16,365 nucleotides of DNA from Spirochaetaceae bacterium (lineage in GTDB: Bacteria > Spirochaetota > Spirochaetia > Treponematales > Breznakiellaceae): assembly GCA_031290405.1 (NCBI GenBank), contig JAITNO010000073.1, positions 1 to 16,365 of the forward strand, written 5' to 3'. Position numbers and translations under genes: made by a program. Shown here in pieces: positions 6,648 through 13,844 of this stretch. How positions within the stretch are numbered: the first letter of the stretch is position 1; every line of letters begins with the position of its first letter. Under the pieces are notes generated by a model, which did not search any database, was not told the DNA's origin, and was given only the letters and a program-made list of their open reading frames with translations.

Positions 6648-6658
6648 TTTATAATGTA

Positions 6659-6742
6659 GGCGCCTGCGCTGACAGGGGAGGCGCCTACGCTGACAGGGTG
6701 GGCGCCTGCGCTCATAGCGTGGGCGCCTGCATTAGCGGCGCG
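6659..6742. repeat. Tandem array B, 21-bp unit, 4 copies
   Basis: Copies are at 6659-6679, 6680-6700, 6701-6721 and 6722-6742 (the last degenerate), with unit close to GGCGCCTGCGCTGACAGGGTG. Each starts with the palindrome GGCGCC. An 11-nt AT-rich spacer containing TATAAT (6650-6655) separates it from array A. Confidence 0.85.
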
Positions 6743-6748
6743 GGGTCA

Positions 6749-6874
6749 GCCGGAGGCGGCGCGGAATGCGCTGAAGGCGGCGCGGAATGCGCCGGAGGCG
6801 GCGCGGAATGCGCCGGAGGCGGCGCGGTGGCCGCTGAAGGCGGCGCGGAATGCGCCGGAGGCGGCGCCCGTAAG
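6749..6874. repeat. Tandem array C, 21-bp unit, 6 copies
   Basis: Copies begin at 6749, 6770, 6791, 6812, 6833 and 6854; the unit is GCCGGAGGCGGCGCGGAATGC, and the fourth and sixth copies vary at their 3' ends. Most junctions contain GGCGC, five bases, then GCGCC, a small hairpin or dyad. In rotated register the unit matches the reverse complement of array A at 13 of 21 positions, which may be chance in GC-rich DNA. Confidence 0.88.
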
Positions 6875-6949
6875 CGGGGGAGGCCTGGGGAGCCCTAAAA
6901 AACCTCAGGCGGGGCGTTGCGGGTCAGCGCGAAGCGGACGCGGGCGCAC

Positions 6950-6978
6950 TTGAAACAGAACGCGTTTTTCCCTACCAT
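6950..6978 (+). promoter_or_regulatory. Promoter of the pRiA4b-domain gene, predicted leaderless
   Basis: TTGAAA (6950-6955), a 17-bp spacer, then TACCAT (6973-6978). The ATG at 6986 follows after 7 nt and has no Shine-Dalgarno sequence, so transcription is expected to start at or one base before the start codon. Confidence 0.55.
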
Positions 6979-6985
6979 AGCGGCC

Positions 6986-9001
6986 ATGAGCCCGGAACAA
7001 GAAGAAGCCCTTTATGATTTTTTAACCGACAGGATCGAACCTTTTACGATCAAACAAGTCGCCTCCGCCGTCTACAAAAAGGACCGGCGCCGCTTTGGCA
7101 GGCTTTCCACGGACATAGCCGGCCTTATCAAGACGCAGCGCCTCGCCTTTGAGGTCGGGGCGAACAAATGGATTACGCGCCGGGGCTGTTTTTCCGATGC
7201 GCGTTTTGTCATCTGTCCAACCCGCGTCGAGCTTTTGAACGGCATCCTTATCCCGGGGCACCGGTGCGCGCCTCTTGCCAACCCCGGTCTCTTGCCGCAT
7301 GAATACGTCTTCTACTGGAACGGAGAGCCCATCCCATTCACCAGCACGGAAGCCGACCCTGAAGAGCTCTACCCCTACTATTCGATATTCGGCGAAGAGT
7401 TCGCCCCCCAGTACATCGCGCAGGAAAGTCCCGACAACGAAAAGGCCTTTAACGCCGACCCTTACGAGGACCCCGCCGAGGTTTCCATTAAGACCGTCGA
7501 TATGCGGCGCTTTTACCGCGAAACGGGCTTCGTCCCCGGAGACAGGATCGTCGCCAGCGTCAAAGACTGGCAAAACGGCCGCTTTGACCTGGAACGCGCC
7601 GCAGGAGATTCCTGGAGCGAAGCCGATTTGGACGAATGGCTCTGCGCCGCGGAAGAAGGCTTCAAGAAATCGTTTGAGGCCGTCGGCGCCGACGGCACAA
7701 CGGAAGAACAAGCCGCCTGGGCGTACTTCTGCGGCGGAGAGCGCATGCGGGACGTTCCCTGTTACCCCCTGGAAGATTTTCTTTACAAGAAGACCGATAA
7801 AATCGAAGTGGTCCAATTCGGCATCGAATCGCGGTTCTGGTACGCGGGGAAAGACATCCCCGATTACCGCGAGCTGCGGGGCATACACACTCAGTGCGAC
7901 GAAACGCCTCTCGAAACGATGCTGTTTCAGAACGGCGTGCCCGTCTCTGAATTTGTCGCGCAAGCCTATGTGCGCGACGCGCTGTATCGCAACGATTCGG
8001 ACATTGCGGAAATAGTTCAAAGGATTGTTCCCCCTTCGATAAAAATGAGCCGATGGGATTTGGAAATGCTTGCCTCCTATGTCTTTGAAACAATGGAAGA
8101 GTTTGAAGAAACCTATTTGATTTTTTCGGACAAGGACGCGGGCCCCGTCCGCCAGCGCGTCGCCGAATTGCATACCGCCGTCATCGATCTTTCCGCGCGG
8201 CTTAAAAAGGGAGGGATAGATTCCCGTTGGCTGCCGAAACATTCCTTCATCATTCTGTCGCAGATTCAACAGCACGCCGCAGTCATCCTCGAAAATCTCG
8301 ACGCCAACGACGACCCCTTTGGGAATGAACTCGGCGCCATGGACAATTCCCTGGAGAGCATGTGCGAAACGTTTGCAGAAGTAAAAGAGATGATAGACAA
8401 ATCGCTGGACAATTACCGGCGCAGCAACATCACCCTGGTAAAGTTTGATTCCGTCGTCGATGCGGATTGGCGCAGCATACAGATCAGCATAGGCGGAACG
8501 GACGTGTGGCGGCGCCTTGTGCTGCCGTGCAGCGTTACCCTCGCCGAATTGCATAATTTAATTCAGGCGCTCTTCGGGTGGAAGGGAATCTACAACCATT
8601 TCTTCATCGTCGACGCCAAAGAAAAACACTATAAGTGGATCGACGAACACAACAACGTAAAAGAATCAATTGAACTTGCGACCCTGTTCGGCGAGAATGT
8701 AGCCGAGTTTATGTATGAATATGGAACTCACTGGACGGTAAAGATCATCGTTCTTTCCGTATGCGTCGCCGCGCAGAATGGAAAGGCGCATTGCACCATG
8801 GGCGAGAACGCCGCCCCGCCGGAAAAAGTCGAAGGGCCGCTCCGGTTCCGCCGGTTTATCTCCGCGCTGGATTCGGCCAACGCCAAAGAAAGAAAAACCG
8901 CGAAAGAACAGCTTGGCGCAGCCTTCGATCTGAATGAATTTAACCTGCAAAAATGCAACAACCAGATTAAAGGCGTCGTCGAGGCGTTTGGCCAACGCTG
9001 A
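6986..9001 (+). CDS. Large protein with C-terminal pRiA4b ORF-3-like domain
   Basis: 671 residues from ATG 6986 (MSPEQEEALYDFL); an in-frame TTG at 6917 is less likely. Residues about 495-600 match the pRiA4b ORF-3-like domain (PF07929): SIQISIGGTDVWRRLVLP, TLAELHNLIQALFGWKG, YNHFFIVD and FMYEYGTHWTVKIIV. This domain is common in bacteria, sometimes labelled TnpR-like or IS1096 passenger, and has no established activity. The first 70 or so residues are rich in basic and helical segments (FTIKQVASAVYKKDRRRFGRLSTDIAGLI) and could be a winged-helix DNA-binding domain (inference). The middle 400 residues, rich in acidic and aromatic residues, match nothing I recognise. No signal peptide or membrane segment is seen, so it is probably cytoplasmic. 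It abuts the rep stop tail to tail with no gap. Confidence 0.7.
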   Translation: MSPEQEEALYDFLTDRIEPFTIKQVASAVYKKDRRRFGRLSTDIAGLIKTQRLAFEVGANKWITRRGCFSDARFVICPTRVELLNGILIPGHRCAPLANPGLLPHEYVFYWNGEPIPFTSTEADPEELYPYYSIFGEEFAPQYIAQESPDNEKAFNADPYEDPAEVSIKTVDMRRFYRETGFVPGDRIVASVKDWQNGRFDLERAAGDSWSEADLDEWLCAAEEGFKKSFEAVGADGTTEEQAAWAYFCGGERMRDVPCYPLEDFLYKKTDKIEVVQFGIESRFWYAGKDIPDYRELRGIHTQCDETPLETMLFQNGVPVSEFVAQAYVRDALYRNDSDIAEIVQRIVPPSIKMSRWDLEMLASYVFETMEEFEETYLIFSDKDAGPVRQRVAELHTAVIDLSARLKKGGIDSRWLPKHSFIILSQIQQHAAVILENLDANDDPFGNELGAMDNSLESMCETFAEVKEMIDKSLDNYRRSNITLVKFDSVVDADWRSIQISIGGTDVWRRLVLPCSVTLAELHNLIQALFGWKGIYNHFFIVDAKEKHYKWIDEHNNVKESIELATLFGENVAEFMYEYGTHWTVKIIVLSVCVAAQNGKAHCTMGENAAPPEKVEGPLRFRRFISALDSANAKERKTAKEQLGAAFDLNEFNLQKCNNQIKGVVEAFGQR

Positions 9002-11005
9002 TTAAACGGCGGCAAACTTCGCCTTCATCATCGTAAAGAAGTCAGTCGTCGAGGTAAGCGTCCCGCTCTTTTCGGGATTGAAGGTTTCCATCAAGTGCGG
9101 GGGTATCTCGCTTAAAAACGGCGAAGGGAGCCTGTCCATAAGCGCTTGGTTGCGCTTCCGTTTCGCGCACGACGTGATGAACAGTTTGTCGCGGGCGCGG
9201 GTGATGGCAACATAAAAGAGGCGGCGCTCTTCTTCAATGTTGCCCGATTCTTCCTCAAGGCTCCGTTCGTGGGGTATGATCCCCTCTTCCGCCCCCGCGA
9301 TGAACACCACGGGAAACTCCAGCCCCTTCGAGGCGTGTATCGTCATCACATTCACCTTGCCCTTGTCCGCCTCGCCGGCGCCCTCGTCGCGGGTAATAAG
9401 GCTGATGCGGTTAAGGTAGGGATAGAGCGTCGGGTCCAGATTGTCGTCGTTGCCCTCCCATGTTTCGATTGATTGCAGAAACGTTTCTATCATCGCGCAC
9501 TTGAAGCGCGCAAGCTTTTCACTCTTGTTGTACTCCGTTAGAAGATAACCGTGATAATCAATCTCGTCGACAAGGGCGCGGACCTTTGCGGACAATCCGC
9601 GCTTCCCCAGCAGGGCCTCGCGCTGCCGTTCGATAAGCGACATGAATTCGTCTATCTCGACCTTCGCCACCTCTTGAAAAAACGTTTGCTCGGCATAGCG
9701 CACGCGGGTCATCGCGTCCCAGAAGGGGCAGCCGTTTTTCTTGGCAACTTCCATTAAGCCCGCGATCGCAGTTTTCCCGATGCCCCGCCGGGGAGTGTTG
9801 ACAATGCGCAAGAGGTTCACATCGTCGTTCGGATTTGCGACGACGCGCAGATAGCTTATGATGTCTTTTATCTCTTTACGCGCGAAAAAACTCTGCCCGC
9901 CCGACACATGGTAGGGAATGTTTGCGGCAAGCAAGGCCTCCTCTATGCTCGTCGTAAGCGAATTGGCGCGGAGCAGGATGCCGAAGTCGTCATACTTGAG
10001 TTTGTCGTGTACGGCGATGGCCAGAATCTGTTCGACGATAAAGTCCGCTTCCGCGCTTTCATTGTCTGGGATATGGAACGCGATGGGCTTGCCGCCGGCA
10101 TTGTCAGCCCAGAGCTTTTTTTCTTTGCGGTTGTTGTTGTGCGCGATAACGCCGTTGGCCGCCTCCAGTATCGTCGTCGTCGAACGATAGTTCTGTTCAA
10201 GCTTTATTTCAAGGAGGCCGGGAAAGTCTTTTTCAAAATTGACGATGTTCTCGTAGTTTGCGCCGCGCCAGGAGTATATCGACTGGTCGTCGTCGCCCAC
10301 GACGCAGACGTTCCTATCGGCAAGCAGCTTCATCATCCGGTACTGTCCGCCGCTGGTATCCTGGAACTCATCCACCATAATGTACTTATATCGTCCCCTA
10401 TACTTCTGCAACACATCGGGATGCTCTTCAAACAGCATGACCGGCAGAACCAACAGATCGTCGAAGTCGCAGGCGTTGTACACCTTGAGGTTTCTTTGAT
10501 ACTCATCATATGCGTCCCTATACGCCGTGTTTGCGTTCACCCCCCATTGCGCCATGCCCGTCTTGACGTTTGAAAAAAGAGAGGCAATGTCGCGGGGATT
10601 GTTTCCGTCTCCGGACAGCTTGCATTCGCGCAGCGCCTCGCTCACCGCCTGCGTCTTATCGCCCTCGTCGTAAATGGAAAAGTTTTTCCGGTAGCCGAGC
10701 GTTTCAATTTCGTTGCGCAGTATCTGGGCGCCGAAACTGTGGAACGTGCTGACGGTAAGCATCGGGAGCTTGCGCCCGGTAAGCTCCTTTACGCGAACCT
10801 CCATCTCACGCGCCGCCTTGTTTGTGAAGGTCAACGCCAGAATCTGCGACTGGGGGATGCCCCGCTCAAGCATATGCGCTATGCGATACGTAATGACCCG
10901 CGTCTTCCCCGAGCCGGCGCCGGCAATGATGAGGACGGGGCCGTCGACGCACGTGACGGCCTTCGCCTGCATCGGGTTGAGGTCGCCGTCAATGTTAAGA
11001 CGCAT
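9002..11005 (-). CDS. rep: ATP-dependent 3'-5' DNA helicase, Rep/PcrA/UvrD family
   Basis: 667 residues, close to E. coli Rep (673). It is an SF1A helicase that moves 3' to 5' on single strands and helps forks pass obstacles. Motifs in order: Q motif LNPMQAKAV (9-17), Walker A AGAGSGKT (28-35), Ia TFTNKAAREM (59-68), STFHSFG (86-92), Walker B VDEFQDT (211-217), III GDDDQSIYSWRGA (237-249), IV QNYRST (271-276), V MTIHASKGLEFPVVF (554-568), VI EERRLFYVAITRARD (592-606). Segments such as YNACDFDDLLVLP, SGGQSFFARKEIKD and the tail FFTMMKAKFAAV are more like Rep than UvrD, so I favour rep; pcrA is the other usual label. It is divergent from ispE and has no Shine-Dalgarno sequence. Confidence 0.95.
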   Translation of the reverse strand: MRLNIDGDLNPMQAKAVTCVDGPVLIIAGAGSGKTRVITYRIAHMLERGIPQSQILALTFTNKAAREMEVRVKELTGRKLPMLTVSTFHSFGAQILRNEIETLGYRKNFSIYDEGDKTQAVSEALRECKLSGDGNNPRDIASLFSNVKTGMAQWGVNANTAYRDAYDEYQRNLKVYNACDFDDLLVLPVMLFEEHPDVLQKYRGRYKYIMVDEFQDTSGGQYRMMKLLADRNVCVVGDDDQSIYSWRGANYENIVNFEKDFPGLLEIKLEQNYRSTTTILEAANGVIAHNNNRKEKKLWADNAGGKPIAFHIPDNESAEADFIVEQILAIAVHDKLKYDDFGILLRANSLTTSIEEALLAANIPYHVSGGQSFFARKEIKDIISYLRVVANPNDDVNLLRIVNTPRRGIGKTAIAGLMEVAKKNGCPFWDAMTRVRYAEQTFFQEVAKVEIDEFMSLIERQREALLGKRGLSAKVRALVDEIDYHGYLLTEYNKSEKLARFKCAMIETFLQSIETWEGNDDNLDPTLYPYLNRISLITRDEGAGEADKGKVNVMTIHASKGLEFPVVFIAGAEEGIIPHERSLEEESGNIEEERRLFYVAITRARDKLFITSCAKRKRNQALMDRLPSPFLSEIPPHLMETFNPEKSGTLTSTTDFFTMMKAKFAAV

Positions 11006-11051
11006 CGAAACAATCTACTATCATACGCGCCACATCGTTCATCGCGCCTTA

Positions 11052-11080
11052 AGTCTACTTGCGCAAGGCCTCATGGTCAA
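11052..11080 (-). promoter_or_regulatory. Candidate rep promoter
   Basis: On the minus strand, TTGACC (11080-11075), 17 bp, then TAGACT (11057-11052) would give a leader of about 40 nt with no Shine-Dalgarno sequence. An alternative -10, TAGATT (11017-11012), lies 6 nt before the ATG with a poor -35 (TGAACG, 18-bp spacer) and would make the mRNA leaderless. Sequence alone does not decide between them. Confidence 0.45.
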
Positions 11081-11103
11081 GGGCGGCGCGTTTGTGCTAT
11101 AGT
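11074..11103 (+). promoter_or_regulatory. ispE promoter, predicted leaderless
   Basis: TATAGT (11098-11103) lies 5 nt before the ATG at 11109. TGGTCA (11074-11079), 18 bp upstream, is a fair -35 and overlaps the candidate -35 of rep on the other strand. No Shine-Dalgarno sequence is present. Confidence 0.55.
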
Positions 11104-11108
11104 CTTTT

Positions 11109-12005
11109 ATGGTCATAGAGGCGCCCTGCAAAATCAACCTACACCTCGCCGTCGGCGCAAAACGCGGCGACGGCTTCCACGACATCGACAGCATCTTCCT
11201 CGCGCTCAACCTGTGCGACGCACTCAGCTTCGAGTTTGAGCGCGGCGCACTCAGCCGCCCGCCGCGCAGGGCCCCCACGTGCGCCATCCAGATGGACAAC
11301 TCCCCCTTGCCGCCCGAACTGGCCTCGCCGCTGGACAATCTGCCGAGCGAAAAAAACCTCGTCTGCAAGGCCGTCCGCCTTTTTTGGCAAAAAGCGCCCG
11401 TCCCCCCCCCGCCCCTCCTTAAAATCACCGTAAAAAAACGCATCCCTTCCGGCGCGGGACTCGGCGGCGGCTCGTCGGACGCGGCGGCCGCGCTTGCCGC
11501 CCTTAACGAGATGACCGGGCGGCCCTTGAGCCCCGACGCCCTGCGGGACGCGGCGGCGGAACTCGGCAGCGACGTTCCCTTTTTCCTTGAGCGCGGCGCG
11601 GCGATCGTTACAGGCCGCGGCGAAAAAATCACCCCCATCCCCGCGCCTGAATGTTTTGCCGTGCTCATCAACCCCCTGTTCGCAAGCAACACCGCCCGCG
11701 CCTTCAGACTTTTGGACGCGTCAAGAAGGGCCGGAGTCAGGGCGCAGACTGAAGAAGCCTGGCGCAACGACTTCCTGCCGGTGTTTTTGGCGCACGGCAC
11801 GGGCAAAGAAAAAGCGGCATACCGGGCGATGATCTGCGACTTGACAGCCGCCGGCGCGGATATTGCGAGCCTATCGGGCTCCGGCTCAACCTGTTTCGGC
11901 CTTTTTCCCACCAAGCCTGCCGCCCGCGCCGCCGCCCGCGCCCTCCAAAAGAAATGGCCCTGGACGCGGCAACTCGAACCTTTTTTATCGGAACGCGAGG
12001 GTTGA
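11109..12005 (+). CDS. ispE: 4-diphosphocytidyl-2-C-methyl-D-erythritol kinase
   Basis: 298 residues. It phosphorylates CDP-methylerythritol with ATP, the fourth step of the MEP route to isoprenoids, in the cytoplasm. It is a GHMP kinase: N-terminal APCKINLHLAVG with catalytic Lys8, RGDGFHDIDSIF (19-30), the ATP loop PSGAGLGGGSSDAAAAL (113-129), the catalytic Asp155 in LGSDVPFFL, and the C-terminal SLSGSGSTCFGLF (254-266). The length is slightly above the family's usual 280-290 because of a Pro-rich insert around 50-103, including a PPPP run. The conserved N-terminus begins within five residues of the ATG, so the start is secure. It is a single-gene unit with its own promoter and a downstream hairpin. 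Confidence 0.95.
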   Translation: MVIEAPCKINLHLAVGAKRGDGFHDIDSIFLALNLCDALSFEFERGALSRPPRRAPTCAIQMDNSPLPPELASPLDNLPSEKNLVCKAVRLFWQKAPVPPPPLLKITVKKRIPSGAGLGGGSSDAAAALAALNEMTGRPLSPDALRDAAAELGSDVPFFLERGAAIVTGRGEKITPIPAPECFAVLINPLFASNTARAFRLLDASRRAGVRAQTEEAWRNDFLPVFLAHGTGKEKAAYRAMICDLTAAGADIASLSGSGSTCFGLFPTKPAARAAARALQKKWPWTRQLEPFLSEREG

Positions 12006-12006
12006 A

Positions 12007-12037
12007 AACCCCGCCGCTCCTCTGCCGCGGGGTTGTT
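12007..12037 (+). terminator. Possible ispE terminator
   Basis: A perfect 8-bp stem, AACCCCGC (12007-12014) and GCGGGGTT (12027-12034), with a 12-nt loop, begins one base after the ispE stop. The T tract is poor on + (TTGTT); on the minus strand it would be TTTT. It separates ispE from the next promoter. Confidence 0.5.
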
Positions 12038-12051
12038 CATAGCGGGCGCCC

Positions 12052-12081
12052 TAGACATTTTGGCTGTTTTGGGATTAGAAT
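12052..12081 (+). promoter_or_regulatory. Acyl-CoA synthetase promoter, predicted leaderless
   Basis: TAGACA (12052-12057), an 18-bp spacer, then TAGAAT (12076-12081). The ATG at 12087 follows after 5 nt. There is no Shine-Dalgarno sequence. The promoter position also argues against the longer frame that starts at TTG 12033, since that start would lie upstream of it. Confidence 0.6.
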
Positions 12082-12086
12082 TCGCC

Positions 12087-13844
12087 ATGCTTGATTCGGA
12101 AGTTTATATCGCGCCGTGGGCGGATATGCCGTTTGCCAATTTTATTGAGTGGCTTGATGCGCGCAAGGCGTTTGCCGAAAAGCCGGCGATTCTGTTCCGC
12201 GAGGGCAAACAGAGGGAGTTCACGCTCTGGACGTACCGGATGTTCGTCGACGCGTGCCGCCGCATTGCGCGGGGGCTTCTTGCTTCAGGCTTGCGGCACG
12301 GCGACCGCGTCGTGCTGTGGGCGGAAAACCGGCCGGAGTGGATGGCGGTCTGGATGGGCGCGGCGATTGCCGGCTGCGTCGTCGTGCCGGTGGATTTTTT
12401 TATCTCGGACGAAGAATGCCGTAACATTGTTGAATTTACGCGGGCTAAGGCGGGGTTTTTCTCCCGCCGCAAGGCTGATTTTGCCGCGTCGCTCGCCGCC
12501 TCTGGGCTGGCTGTTTCCACGGCGATTGACGGGGATTCTTTCGAGCGTTTTGGGCTGGACGCTTCGGGGCAGGAGTTGCCCGCGCCCGAAAGCATCAAGG
12601 GGGACGATCCGTGCTCCATCGTGTTTACTTCCGGGACGACCGGTTTTGCGAAGGGCGTTACGTTGCGGCACCGCGGCGTCATCGCAAATGCGAACGCCGC
12701 TGTTCTTATGCTGAGGCCCACGCAGGACGACGCCTTCATCAATGTGCTGCCGCTCCACCATACCTACCCGACGACCTGCTCGTTTTTGGCGCCGCTGAGC
12801 TGCGGGATTCCGACGATCATCGTCGAGCGTCTTGTCGGCCAGGTCGTCGTCGACGACATCCGCGACGGGCGAGGCACGTTCCTTATCGCCGTTCCCATGC
12901 TCTACGATAAATTTATGGCGGCGATTGAATCGAAATACGATGCGATTCCTTGTGCGGTCCGCTTTCCGCTGGACGTTCTGCGCCGCGTTGCGCTTGCCCG
13001 GGCGAAGCGGGGGGATCCCGGCTTCGGCAGGAAGGTTTTTCGCTTCCTTAGAAAGAAGGCGGGGCTGGAATCGATAAACATCATGGTTGCCGGCGGCGGG
13101 GCGCTGAGCGCCCGGACGGCGGATTTCTTCGACTCTTTGGGCTTCAACATTGTGCATGGCTATGGGATGAGCGAAAACAGTCCCCTTATCAGCGTGAGCA
13201 CGCCTGAGTATAAAAACAATTATTCTGTGGGGCTTCCGGTAAAATACACCGATGTTAAAATCGTCGACGCGGAGGATGACGCGAAGGAGCTTCCCTTGGG
13301 GGAGAGCGGCGAGATCATCGTTAAGTCGCCGTCCCTTATGCTGGGCTATTATGAAAAGCCGGAGGAGTCGGCGCAGATGTTTACCGCGCAGGGCTATCTT
13401 AAAACGGGCGACTTGGGCTACCGGGACGAACGGGGGTTTATCTTCATCAACGGGCGGAAAAAGAATCTGATCGTGTCTTCGGGCGGGAAGAACATCTATC
13501 CCGAAGAGATTGAGTCTCACTTTAACAATTCGCGCGTTGTCGGCGAGATTCTTGTCCTGGGGAGGAAGGATCCTGAGTCCGGCGAGGCGATCTTTGCCAT
13601 CGCATATCCTCACTACGAGGCGCTGAAGGAAGATTACGCGGATGGGGGTCTCGACAAGGCGTTTATACGTCAGCTGGTTAAGAAAGAGATTTCACGGGTG
13701 AATCGGACGCTTCCCGCATATAAAAAGATTTCGGGCTTTATCCTTAGGGAGAGTGCGTTTGAAAAAAACGCGCAGAGCAAGATTCGTCGGTTTTTGTATA
13801 AAGATTATGAGGATCCGGCTAAGACGCCGGCAGAGGGTTTATGA
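12087..13844 (+). CDS. AMP-forming long-chain fatty-acid-CoA ligase
   Basis: 585 residues from ATG 12087. It belongs to the ANL superfamily of adenylate-forming enzymes: it makes an acyl-AMP from a fatty acid and ATP, then transfers the acyl group to CoA (or possibly ACP). Motifs: P-loop FTSGTTGFAKG (180-190), LPLHHTYP (221-228), GYGMSEN (358-364), YLKTGDLGYRDERGF (437-451), the hinge INGRKKNLIVSSGGKNIYPEEIE (454-476), and the C-terminal lysine K565 in NAQSKIRR. The substrate chain length cannot be read, but the type is like FadD or spirochaete long-chain ligases, which take up host fatty acids. It leads a five-gene overlapping operon ending in folK. Its TGA overlaps the next ATG (ATGA). Confidence 0.9.
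   Translation: MLDSEVYIAPWADMPFANFIEWLDARKAFAEKPAILFREGKQREFTLWTYRMFVDACRRIARGLLASGLRHGDRVVLWAENRPEWMAVWMGAAIAGCVVVPVDFFISDEECRNIVEFTRAKAGFFSRRKADFAASLAASGLAVSTAIDGDSFERFGLDASGQELPAPESIKGDDPCSIVFTSGTTGFAKGVTLRHRGVIANANAAVLMLRPTQDDAFINVLPLHHTYPTTCSFLAPLSCGIPTIIVERLVGQVVVDDIRDGRGTFLIAVPMLYDKFMAAIESKYDAIPCAVRFPLDVLRRVALARAKRGDPGFGRKVFRFLRKKAGLESINIMVAGGGALSARTADFFDSLGFNIVHGYGMSENSPLISVSTPEYKNNYSVGLPVKYTDVKIVDAEDDAKELPLGESGEIIVKSPSLMLGYYEKPEESAQMFTAQGYLKTGDLGYRDERGFIFINGRKKNLIVSSGGKNIYPEEIESHFNNSRVVGEILVLGRKDPESGEAIFAIAYPHYEALKEDYADGGLDKAFIRQLVKKEISRVNRTLPAYKKISGFILRESAFEKNAQSKIRRFLYKDYEDPAKTPAEGL

Larger units (their letters stand above)
6485..6985. other. Divergent intergenic region between metQ and the pRiA4b gene
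   Basis: 501 bp. From the metQ side it holds the metQ promoter (6515-6543), arrays A, B and C (6569-6874), about 75 bp with no clear feature, and the promoter of the + strand gene (6950-6978). Open frames cross the arrays on both strands because 21 is a multiple of 3. The longest + frame (6500-6898) begins at TTG, has no ribosome-binding site and encodes only heptapeptide repeats, so I do not call it a gene. Confidence 0.75.

Noticed and set aside
6650..6655. Perfect TATAAT between arrays A and B
   Set aside because: No -35 lies 16-18 bp upstream on + (GC-rich array A), and no gene start follows. The minus-strand reading (CTGTCA, 16 bp, TATAAA) has no supported gene directly behind it either, so it is left as a curiosity.
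6485..6715. 77-codon N-terminal extension of metQ
   Set aside because: It is repeat DNA read in frame. The perfect AAGGAG and the signal peptide place the start at 6484.
6500..6898. Open frame of 132 residues crossing the three arrays on the + strand
   Set aside because: It begins at TTG, has no ribosome-binding site and encodes only heptapeptide repeats forced by the 21-bp period. The opposite strand is also open there.
6881..6906. Imperfect inverted repeat CCTGGGG and CCTCAGG
   Set aside because: It needs a G-T pair, has a 12-nt loop and no T run, so it is too weak to call a terminator.
6917..6985. Upstream TTG start for the pRiA4b-domain gene
   Set aside because: It would start before the predicted promoter, and the added residues are basic and look non-conserved. 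ATG 6986 fits better.
7022..8554. 510-residue minus-strand frame opposite the pRiA4b gene
   Set aside because: It is a codon-bias shadow. The + frame has the recognisable domain and a promoter.
12033..12086. Upstream TTG start of the acyl-CoA synthetase gene
   Set aside because: It lies inside the ispE hairpin and upstream of the predicted promoter. ATG 12087 fits the leaderless pattern.
12285..13613. 442-residue minus-strand frame opposite the acyl-CoA synthetase gene
   Set aside because: It is antisense to a gene with all adenylate-forming motifs and has no domain of its own.
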